Assembly: GCA_041738285.1 (NCBI GenBank)
Contig: JBGSQB010000029.1
Span: forward strand, 30,678-94,677
Reading direction: 5' to 3'
DNA from: SZUA-521 sp041738285
GTDB lineage: Bacteria > Pseudomonadota > Gammaproteobacteria > Pseudomonadales > Azotimanducaceae
Length of the DNA stretch: 64,000 bases
The stretch's first letter is position 1. Each line of letters opens with the position of its first letter. This document shows positions 1-6,291 of the stretch, piece by piece. The notes beneath the pieces are model-generated. The model was not told where the DNA came from. It worked only from the letters and a program-made list of their open reading frames with translations, and ran no database searches. The translations under genes were made by a program, and so were the position numbers.

Positions 1-381
1 GCCGAGTTCGACACGCGTCAGTTCTGGGCGGCGACCAGGGCGCAGAAGCTCACCTATCAACAGTGCGACGACTGCGACACCGTGGTGTTCCACCCGCGCA
101 GGCATTGCACAGGGTGCCTCGGCAACTCGCTCACGTGGCGCACTGCGTCGGGCAAAGGCACGATCTACACATACAGCGTCGTGCGCCAGAGCTACCACCC
201 GTTCTTTCGCATGACGCTGCCCTATGCGGTGGCGTGGATCGATCTCGACGAAGGTCCGCGTATGCTGTCCAACGTTGTAGGCGTCAAAGACCCGCTGAAA
301 GACGTGAAGATTGGCGCACGCGTGCAGCTGGAGTGGGAAGTGCACGAGGAGCTGTCGATACCGCTGTTTCGGCCAGTCTGA
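1..381 (+). CDS. DUF35 OB-fold / zinc-ribbon protein, 3' part
   Basis: The reading frame is open from the first base of the window, so the N-terminus is missing. The visible 126 residues contain a rubredoxin-like zinc ribbon with two Cys pairs (CDDC near residue 22 and CTGC near residue 39), followed by a beta-rich OB-fold ending in VQLEWEVHEELSIPLF. This arrangement is typical of DUF35 proteins, which partner acyl-CoA thiolases or MaoC hydratases (ChsH2-like) in lipid and steroid side-chain breakdown. A thiolase upstream would be the expected neighbour but lies outside the window. Convergent MaoC genes follow, separated by a REP pair. Family assignment is firm; the substrate is unknown. Confidence 0.85.
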   Translation, partial: AEFDTRQFWAATRAQKLTYQQCDDCDTVVFHPRRHCTGCLGNSLTWRTASGKGTIYTYSVVRQSYHPFFRMTLPYAVAWIDLDEGPRMLSNVVGVKDPLKDVKIGARVQLEWEVHEELSIPLFRPV

Positions 382-389
382 ATTGCTTT

Positions 390-452
390 CGCGGGCAAGC
401 CCGCTCCCACAGAGACCCTGGTCATTCTTGTGGGAGCGGGCTTGCCCGCGAA
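390..452. repeat. REP pair (inverted), Pseudomonas type
   Basis: Two copies of a REP palindrome face each other: the left arm is at 390-411 and the right arm at about 429-452. Each contains GTGGGAGCGGGCTTGCCCGC or its complement. The pair sits between the convergent DUF35 and MaoC genes, the usual place for such elements. A matching REP-associated transposase lies at 57264-57887. Confidence 0.9.
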
Positions 453-459
453 TTCCCTG

Positions 460-873
460 CTAGCTCGGTAATCGAACGCTCGCCGTGCCGAACACGCGCG
501 TCTCACCCGCGTCGTTGGCGACCGTCAGATCGATCTCGACGAGCCCCGTGTCTTCATCGACATCGGTGACCACACCGTTGATGTGATACGACTCATCGAC
601 CAGCACCGGCGCACGGAACACGGTGTCGACGTTCTCGATCGCGGCTTCCGGCGCCCAACGATGAATCATCGCCGCGAGGAAGCCCTGGCTCATGATGCCG
701 GGGACGAGCGCGCCGGGCAGTCCTTCCTTGCGAGCCGCTTCATGGTCGGTGAAGCGCGGACCATTCCAGCCGGCGGCGGTGGCAAAGCGCCGCACGTTGT
801 CCATGCCGGTGTCGGGTTTGAACACCGGCAGTTCGGCGCCGAACTCGACTTCGGAAATCTTGCTGATGCTCAT
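460..873 (-). CDS. MaoC-like (R)-enoyl-CoA hydratase subunit
   Basis: A 137-residue single hot-dog-fold protein. It starts at the ATG on 873-871, which overlaps the stop of the upstream gene by 4 nt, so the longer in-frame extension is rejected. The segment around FTDHEAARKEG and LVPGIMSQGFLA matches the hydratase-2 region of MaoC proteins (D/H catalytic region and G-x-M-S). It is probably the catalytic half of a heteromeric enoyl-CoA hydratase together with the FAS1-like protein encoded just upstream. Neighbouring DUF35 and acyl-CoA dehydrogenase genes point to degradation of an acyl-CoA substrate. The exact substrate is not visible. Confidence 0.85.
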   Translation of the reverse strand: MSISKISEVEFGAELPVFKPDTGMDNVRRFATAAGWNGPRFTDHEAARKEGLPGALVPGIMSQGFLAAMIHRWAPEAAIENVDTVFRAPVLVDESYHINGVVTDVDEDTGLVEIDLTVANDAGETRVFGTASVRLPS

Positions 874-1313
874 TGGGTGGGCTTCTCCCTCGAGACGACG
901 CGGGTGTCCGCATCGGCGACCTTGGTGCCATCCTGATCGAACAGCTCCATGCGGATCACCGTGAACACCATGCGGCCGGAACGGCCGGTCTTGGTGTAGA
1001 TGTCGTGAATGTGGCTCTTGCCGGTGACGCTGCCCGGACGCAGCGGCGCCTTCGGTGCGATGCCTTTGCCGGCGTCCATGCCGAGGCCGCCGAAGCGCGG
1101 ATAATCCTGCGGCAGATGACGACCGGCGATGAAGCTCGACGCGAATGTGGGTGGTGCCTGGAAGTCCGGGTGCTTGGGGTCGGTGTATTTCGGTGCGAGT
1201 TCGCCGCACGCGCGCGCGTACTCGACGATGTTCTGCGCGGTGACTTCGAAGGCCTTGGTGTCGAACTCGCGATTGAGGAACTTCTCCCGCGCCGCGGCAA
1301 TGTCTACGTCCAT
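870..1313 (-). CDS. FAS1-like / MaoC N-terminal dehydratase subunit
   Basis: A 147-residue protein of the MaoC N-terminal (FAS1-like dehydratase) class: an N-terminal stretch ending in YARACGELAP, then PPTFASSFI and a LRPGSVTGKSHIHDIYTKTGRSGRM core. In characterised pairs (HadA/HadB type or ChsH1-type) this half is structural and the partner carries the catalytic residues. The 4-nt overlap with the downstream MaoC gene supports translational coupling and a heterodimer. The start at 1313 gives a normal length. Confidence 0.82.
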   Translation of the reverse strand: MDVDIAAAREKFLNREFDTKAFEVTAQNIVEYARACGELAPKYTDPKHPDFQAPPTFASSFIAGRHLPQDYPRFGGLGMDAGKGIAPKAPLRPGSVTGKSHIHDIYTKTGRSGRMVFTVIRMELFDQDGTKVADADTRVVSREKPTQ

Positions 1314-1331
1314 CTCACGATTCCTGCTTTG

Positions 1332-1961
1332 CTAAGTTCTATACGTTACCGCGGTGAATGCGCCGGTGCGAAGGGCTTGCGCGAGTTCGGCTTCGGAATG
1401 GATCGGCGTTTCGAAGCGGGTGGCGCAGCGACCGACGTGGCTGACGATGTGTGAGTCGCTACCGCCGATGCCGAGATAGCCTTGGCGCTCCGCCATGGCC
1501 CGTGCCTGCTCGTCTTCATCGCCGCGACTGCCGCCGTTGTAGATCTCGACGATGCGCACGCCATCCGGAACGCCGAGATTTTCGATGTGAGCACACATGC
1601 CGACCCGCTTGCGGCCGGGATGGCAGGGCACCGCGACCGCGCCATGCGCCTCGGCGGCTTGAATGACGGTTGCCAGCGGCAGGTCGATGCGGGCGAAATC
1701 GAACTCACGCACCAATGGTGGGGTGACATTGAACACCAGCACGTGGCCGTACTCGGTTTCGACTTCGCTGCCTTTGAGAATGGTGATGCCGTATTCGGCG
1801 GCGAGATCGCTGTAGTCGGACTCGGCATCGAACTGGCGATGCTCGGTGAGCACGAAGCCGTCGATGGGCAATGTCTTGGTACGGATCCACTGACAGTAGT
1901 TCGAGACCTTTGCTCGACCATCGTCGGATTTGATCGAGTGAGTGTGCAGATCGAGAATCAT
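1332..1961 (-). CDS. PHP-domain metal-dependent phosphoesterase
   Basis: 209 residues, starting at the ATG on 1961-1959, directly before LDLHTHS. PHP metal-binding motifs are visible in order: HTHS near the N-terminus, TEHRQF, GSEVETEYGHVLVF, PCHPGRK and GGSDSHIVSHVGRC. These bind the metals of a phosphoesterase active site. It overlaps the coaE stop by 4 nt, so the two are co-transcribed. PHP proteins of this size act on nucleotides or small phosphates, but the substrate here is not deducible. A longer in-frame start at 1988 would only add nine residues that do not match the family. Confidence 0.85.
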   Translation of the reverse strand: MILDLHTHSIKSDDGRAKVSNYCQWIRTKTLPIDGFVLTEHRQFDAESDYSDLAAEYGITILKGSEVETEYGHVLVFNVTPPLVREFDFARIDLPLATVIQAAEAHGAVAVPCHPGRKRVGMCAHIENLGVPDGVRIVEIYNGGSRGDEDEQARAMAERQGYLGIGGSDSHIVSHVGRCATRFETPIHSEAELAQALRTGAFTAVTYRT

Positions 1962-2614
1962 GAACGGGTTCCCGAAAGCCTTGCCCACTGTACATTCAAT
2001 TGTTCGATCAGGCCGGATTCATCGCCACCGTTGTCGATGACCACATCGGCGAGACGTCTGCGTTCATCGTTCGACAGTTGCGAATCGATGCGGCGTTCGA
2101 TCGCAGCGCGGTCGGCGCCGTCGCGGCGCATGGCGCGTTCGATCGCGGTTTCGCGGTCGACCACGACGACCCACACTTCGTCGACGTCGTCTTGCCAGCC
2201 GGCTTCGAACAACACGGCAGCTTCGAGCACGACAGGTTGGTCGGGCGCTTGGCCGCGCGCACGCTCAATCTCGAGTCGAGCAAGTCGCCGGATCTCGGGC
2301 CAGACGATATCGGTCAGGCGCTTCAGCGCTTCGGGACGGCCGAACACCTTGCCGCCCAATACTTTGCGGTCGATGCTGCCGTCACGACCGACCACATCAG
2401 CCCCGAAGGTGGCCGCGACGGCCGCGTGCGCGTCGGTACCGGGCTCATAGGCGCGGTGACCGAGCAGATCGGCGTCGATGACCGCGGCGCCAAGCGAGGC
2501 AAGGTGCTTGGCGGCGGTGGATTTTCCGGACGCAATTCCGCCCGTCAGACCAATGACCGTCACTGTTTGTCCGGCTGTAATGCGAGCCCGGCATCCTACC
2601 ATGCGTAGAATCAC
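1958..2614 (-). CDS. coaE: dephospho-CoA kinase
   Basis: Catalyses the last step of coenzyme A synthesis, phosphorylation of dephospho-CoA. The P-loop GLTGGIASGKST lies close to the N-terminus, followed by the DADLLGHRAYEPG motif and the CoA-binding and lid regions including VVLEAAVLFEAGW. The true start may be the GTG at 2563-2561, just before TVIGLTGG, because the extra 17 residues to 2614 are not family-like; the longer form is listed. It is divergent from the ferredoxin gene. Fit to the family is good over the full length. Confidence 0.93.
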   Translation of the reverse strand: MILRMVGCRARITAGQTVTVIGLTGGIASGKSTAAKHLASLGAAVIDADLLGHRAYEPGTDAHAAVAATFGADVVGRDGSIDRKVLGGKVFGRPEALKRLTDIVWPEIRRLARLEIERARGQAPDQPVVLEAAVLFEAGWQDDVDEVWVVVVDRETAIERAMRRDGADRAAIERRIDSQLSNDERRRLADVVIDNGGDESGLIEQLNVQWARLSGTRS

Positions 2615-2619
2615 CGCCC

Positions 2620-2943
2620 ATGCTGACGGTGCTGTTCATACACGGTCATGGCGAACGGCTCGAATGCCATGGCTATGAAGGCGAGACGATCATGGATGTC
2701 GCCATCGACAACGGCGTGCCCGGGGTCGGGGCACGCTGTGGCGGGGCCGGCCATTGCACCACCTGTCACTGCTATGTCGATGCCGCGTGGATCACCCGGC
2801 TCACACCCGCCACCGCTGATGAACGGGAGATGCTCCGTGGCATCCCCGGCCGCCGCCCCGGCAGCCGCCTGACCTGCCAGATCAAGCTCACGGCGGCCGT
2901 CGATGGCATCACAGTCGAAGTGCCGGCCCCAAACCAAGGGTAA
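2620..2943 (+). CDS. 2Fe-2S ferredoxin (adrenodoxin/isc type)
   Basis: A 107-residue ferredoxin. The cluster ligands are in RCGGAGHCTTC (C-x5-C-x2-C) with the fourth Cys in RLTCQI. The position of GYEGETIMDVAIDNGV and the spacing match vertebrate-type ferredoxins that pass electrons to monooxygenases. It is followed after about 75 bases by a ferritin-like diiron gene pair, so it is a good candidate electron donor for that oxygenase. No dedicated reductase is present in the window. Confidence 0.9.
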   Translation: MLTVLFIHGHGERLECHGYEGETIMDVAIDNGVPGVGARCGGAGHCTTCHCYVDAAWITRLTPATADEREMLRGIPGRRPGSRLTCQIKLTAAVDGITVEVPAPNQG

Positions 2944-2974
2944 GTCGCATTCGACTCCGTCCAATGCCCTGCCA

Positions 2975-2980
2975 TATAGT
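2975..2980 (+). promoter_or_regulatory. candidate -10 element before the diiron operon
   Basis: TATAGT lies 39 bases before the start codon of the first diiron gene. A weak TTCGAC-like -35 is found about 18 bases upstream. It would give the diiron operon its own promoter in addition to read-through from the ferredoxin gene. This is motif reading only. Confidence 0.3.
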
Positions 2981-3018
2981 CGGGGGAGGTCTTTGTTCTC
3001 CTGGGAGGCAGTGGAGCG

Positions 3019-4089
3019 ATGAGCGACGCGACGATGGCAGCCGCGGATTCGGATCTGGATCTCGGCTGGATGGCCCAACGCGGGGAGTGGGGCACGCGCG
3101 CCACACCGAGCAAGCAGGGGCTGACCCTGGCGGATATTCAGATCGGCGGCTATGGCGAACCCGCCGATCATAGCGATAACCAGACCGGTCGCCCCCGCGG
3201 CGCGGCATCGCGACCCAATGCCTATCGCATCGGTGGCTACGCCGTCACCCACAAGAGCGAGATCTGGCTCGAGAACGCATCGTTCCTGTACGAAGAAGCC
3301 CTGCAGCGGCAGTGGAGTTCGGCGACCGACGTGCCTTGGCACACCATCAAGCCGCTGCCCGACGACATCGAGCAGGCACAATGTCAGCTCGCGACCTTTC
3401 TGACCGAAGTCGAGTTCGTGGCGGGCGACGTGCCCGCGCGCTGGATTGCCAATACCACGCCCGATTATTTCGAGCCGCGCCAGGTGCTGCTGGCGCAGGT
3501 GATGGACGAGTCCCGCCACATGGATGTGTTCCGCAAACGCGCGCTGGCCAACGGGGGCGGTCTCATGCTCACCTCCGGCGGCACGGCCGGTGTGGTCGGC
3601 AGCATTGATCTGGCTCGGGATTTCACCGAGATGTCCTCACGGTTGCACATTTCCGGCGAAGGCGCCGTGCTGACGATCTTCCGGATGGGCGAACTGATGG
3701 CCTACAACGATGCGGAGAAGGCGATCTACCGGCTGTGCGCCCAGGACGAAGCGCGCCACGTCGCCTTCGGCGTCATGCACATGCGCTACATGTCCGAGGC
3801 AGCACCGGAGCGCCGGGAAGAAATTCAAAGCTATCTCGATGAGGCCGAACGGCAGATTCTGGCCGGGTCGCAGAATCCCGCGGGCAACCAGACCGACGCG
3901 AGCGAGGCCCTGGCGATTCTGCTGGGGGGAGGCAAGGACAAATACGATGATGGCCTCAACAAGCTCATCTCGATCCGCAAACGACAGGTTCAGGAATACA
4001 TCAAGCGTGTCCGGTCAGCTGGGTTCGGCGATCGATTCGACAACGGTCGCTCCGATCTCAACGCCATCATGAACTCCGCCGCCGCGTAG
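3019..4089 (+). CDS. ferritin-like diiron oxygenase, predicted catalytic subunit
   Basis: 356 residues, helical, with the four-helix diiron ligand pattern: Glu in YEEALQRQW (92-93), E164-x-x-H167 in DESRHMDVF, Glu in MGELMAYND (225) and E244-x-x-H247 in DEARHVAFG. This layout is shared by AurF, PaaA-like and other carboxylate-bridged diiron oxygenases. A paralogue follows 13 bases downstream, sharing the EWGTR, RxPRGA, DVPW, FRKRAL-NGGG and YND/HND-AE blocks, but lacking two ligands. Together they resemble catalytic and structural subunits. A GGGAGG-type ribosome site precedes the ATG. The substrate is unknown; the SCP2-like genes downstream suggest a hydrophobic or CoA-bound one. Confidence 0.8.
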   Translation: MSDATMAAADSDLDLGWMAQRGEWGTRATPSKQGLTLADIQIGGYGEPADHSDNQTGRPRGAASRPNAYRIGGYAVTHKSEIWLENASFLYEEALQRQWSSATDVPWHTIKPLPDDIEQAQCQLATFLTEVEFVAGDVPARWIANTTPDYFEPRQVLLAQVMDESRHMDVFRKRALANGGGLMLTSGGTAGVVGSIDLARDFTEMSSRLHISGEGAVLTIFRMGELMAYNDAEKAIYRLCAQDEARHVAFGVMHMRYMSEAAPERREEIQSYLDEAERQILAGSQNPAGNQTDASEALAILLGGGKDKYDDGLNKLISIRKRQVQEYIKRVRSAGFGDRFDNGRSDLNAIMNSAAA

Positions 4090-4102
4090 AAGGGGAATCC
4101 AA

Positions 4103-5164
4103 GTGACCGACAAATTCGCTGATAAGCCGGCGGCGAGCCCCATGGAGTCGCGGGCGCCGAACCTCAAGTGGATGGGCATCACCCATCAGTGGGGCACGCG
4201 GGTGAAGCCGGGCAAACACGGCCTGCGCCTGGGCGATCTCAACGTGGGTATCTACGGCGAAGTGCCGGCCGTGTGGAACGATCAAACGCGCAACCCGCGC
4301 GGCGCGGTGGCCCGGCGCGGCATTCCGCCCGTCGGCTACGCGATTCGGGACAAGGCCGACCTGTGGGCGGACTCCGCCGCCGACATGTACGAGGAAGCGA
4401 TCCAGCGGCGTTGGGCGCCGGCCGTGGACGTGCCGTGGGCGAGCATCAAGGAACTCCCTGACGACGTGGAACAGGCGGTCTGCCAGGTGATGACGGAGTT
4501 GTCGCAGTACGCCAACGTCGATGTCGAGTCGGTGACTCATTGGCAGACCCAGATGGCCTACGGCTATCACGAGGTCAAGCAGTACCTCGCGACCGTCAGC
4601 TTCGATGCCGCCCGCCACATGGAAGTCTTCCGCAAGCGCGCGCTGTGCAACGGCGGCGGTCTCGGCCTCGAAGGTCCGGGCGAGGTGAATCGGATGATTC
4701 TCGAAAGCCGGGGGGGCTGGACCGAAGCTGTCCTCTATCTCTTCGTGCTGCGCGCTCTGTTCACTCAGACGATGTTCCGTTATCTCGAGTTGCATGCGCA
4801 CAACGACGCCGAGCGCGAGATTTACAAGAACTGCATCGAGGACAAAGCCCGCCATCTGACCTATGGCATCGATCATCTGTGGTATGCGATCAACCATCAG
4901 AGCGACCAGAAGCTGATCGTTTCTCAGTTGTGCATCATCGGCGAGCGCGTGCTGGTGCGGGAGTTGAAGGACCCCGTGCTGCGGGAGGCACTGGCGATCA
5001 TCTTTGGTGGCGGTGTGAAGCACGCCAGTGGCAAAGGCATGGCGACGTTCGAGCGCATGATGGGTGACTACGTGCGGCGCTATCTGGCCACCTCGAAGTG
5101 GCTCGGTGTGGAACGGAACATGCTGTTTCCTGCTGAGCTCTCCGCCTATCTCGGAAAGCACTGA
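4103..5164 (+). CDS. ferritin-like diiron-fold paralogue lacking two metal ligands
   Basis: 353 residues with a GTG start; it aligns with the preceding protein along its whole length. The first- and third-helix glutamates remain (YEEAIQRRW; Glu in FRYLELHAHND), but both ExxH motifs are broken: DAARHMEVF has Ala169 instead of Glu, and EDKARHLTYG has Lys248 instead of Glu. The codons are GCC and AAA, so these are clean substitutions. The two histidines are kept. The protein should not hold a normal diiron centre. By analogy with PaaC beside PaaA, or the beta subunits of bacterial multicomponent monooxygenases, it is probably the structural partner of the upstream subunit. Confidence 0.8.
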   Translation: MTDKFADKPAASPMESRAPNLKWMGITHQWGTRVKPGKHGLRLGDLNVGIYGEVPAVWNDQTRNPRGAVARRGIPPVGYAIRDKADLWADSAADMYEEAIQRRWAPAVDVPWASIKELPDDVEQAVCQVMTELSQYANVDVESVTHWQTQMAYGYHEVKQYLATVSFDAARHMEVFRKRALCNGGGLGLEGPGEVNRMILESRGGWTEAVLYLFVLRALFTQTMFRYLELHAHNDAEREIYKNCIEDKARHLTYGIDHLWYAINHQSDQKLIVSQLCIIGERVLVRELKDPVLREALAIIFGGGVKHASGKGMATFERMMGDYVRRYLATSKWLGVERNMLFPAELSAYLGKH

Positions 5165-5165
5165 C

Positions 5166-5600
5166 ATGCAGTTTCCGTCAGTAGACTGGTTCAACGCGCT
5201 GGCCGAGCGATTCAACGCCGATGATTCCTTTCAGGGTGGCGGTGGCGGTGCCTGCAATGCGCTGATGGGCGCCAAAGTCGGCGATCGACACTTCCTCGTT
5301 ACCTTTGAGGGTGTCGAATGTACGGGCGCCCGCGAGATCGATGCCGAGGCGCTTGCGACCGTGGACTTCTACCTCGATATGCCGGTCGCCGATTGGCGCG
5401 CAATGATCGAAAACATCGCGACCCACGGCCATGCGGATCTTGGCTACACGCTCAACACGCTGGATCTCGACCGGTCCGATGGGCTGGCCCGGTCCGTGCA
5501 CGGTGATCAGTATCGGGAGGACCTGTTCTTTCGCTACAACCAGACATTGCAGTATTACTTCGATGCCTCCGCCCGCATCGCAACCGAATTCGAGGATTGA
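5166..5600 (+). CDS. SCP2-like small protein, copy 1
   Basis: 144 residues, starting at the ATG one base after the stop of the diiron paralogue. The core reads HFLVTFEGVECTGAREIDAE followed by VDFYLDMPVADWRAMIEN, a beta-sheet then helix pattern resembling SCP2 sterol-carrier domains. It is clearly homologous to the next gene. Proteins of this fold bind fatty-acyl or sterol ligands. In this operon it may present a hydrophobic substrate to the diiron pair. The SCP2 assignment is by pattern only and should be tested with a profile or structure search. Confidence 0.6.
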   Translation: MQFPSVDWFNALAERFNADDSFQGGGGGACNALMGAKVGDRHFLVTFEGVECTGAREIDAEALATVDFYLDMPVADWRAMIENIATHGHADLGYTLNTLDLDRSDGLARSVHGDQYREDLFFRYNQTLQYYFDASARIATEFED

Positions 5601-5609
5601 GGAACCGTC

Positions 5610-6008
5610 ATGACAGCGCCTGTTGACCTCGACCTCTTGATGCGCACCTGCGCCGCAGTGAACGCAGACCCCGCGTTTCGCAAACTCGGCACTACGGACA
5701 TGATTGCCGGCGTGAAAGCCGATGATGCGGCATTCATTGTCACGTTCGAGGCGTTCGAGTGCGCGGGGGTGCAGCAGATCGATGCCGATCAGTTGCGCGA
5801 TGCGGACTTCTACCTCGAATTGTCTGCCGAGGCTTGGCAGCGCTATCTTGCCGGCCGAAAAGCTGGCAGCGCGCCATCCCTGTCGGGGCTCGACCTGCAG
5901 ACCGAGGGCGGCGTTCTGCGTGGAGCAGAACCGCTCAAGACCCTCAAGTTCGAACGCTACATCGGCACGCTGCAGGCGTTCTTCGACAAGAGCGCCACGC
6001 TCGGCTGA
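5610..6008 (+). CDS. SCP2-like small protein, copy 2
   Basis: 132 residues. The block AFIVTFEAFECAGVQQIDAD followed by ADFYLELSAEAWQRYLAG matches the same region of the preceding gene, so the two arose by tandem duplication. The C-terminal part, LDLQTEGGVLRG then LKFERYIGTLQAFFD, fits the end of an SCP2 fold. Nine bases separate it from the previous gene and six from the next. Having two copies parallels the two diiron paralogues and may mean one per subunit. Confidence 0.6.
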   Translation: MTAPVDLDLLMRTCAAVNADPAFRKLGTTDMIAGVKADDAAFIVTFEAFECAGVQQIDADQLRDADFYLELSAEAWQRYLAGRKAGSAPSLSGLDLQTEGGVLRGAEPLKTLKFERYIGTLQAFFDKSATLG

Positions 6009-6014
6009 GGCGAT

Positions 6015-6287
6015 ATGCCAACCTACGAGTTCCGCTGCGGTGAATGCGCATCAATATCCATGCACGTATGCAAGGTTGCCGACCAGCCGGTCACGCTGAC
6101 TTGCGAGGCATGTGGCGGGGAAGCCACGCGCATCATCTCCGGCGGCGCAGTCAGATTGTCGAGCGCGAGTAAGCTCGCGCGGCTGGATCCCAAGTACGAC
6201 AAGATGACGGATGCGGCGATGCGATCAACCGCCCACGCAGACCCCGACCGAATCCTCAAGAAAATGAAGCCGTTCAGCAGCGACTGA
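6015..6287 (+). CDS. FmdB-family zinc-ribbon protein
   Basis: A 90-residue protein starting MPTYEFRCGEC, the signature opening of FmdB-type putative regulatory zinc ribbons. The second Cys pair is in CEACGGEA. The tail is charged and disordered. FmdB-like proteins often accompany amidase or oxygenase operons with poorly known roles, perhaps metal delivery or regulation. Here it ends the diiron operon and stops four bases before the convergent cytochrome gene. Confidence 0.8.
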   Translation: MPTYEFRCGECASISMHVCKVADQPVTLTCEACGGEATRIISGGAVRLSSASKLARLDPKYDKMTDAAMRSTAHADPDRILKKMKPFSSD

Positions 6288-6291
6288 GACG

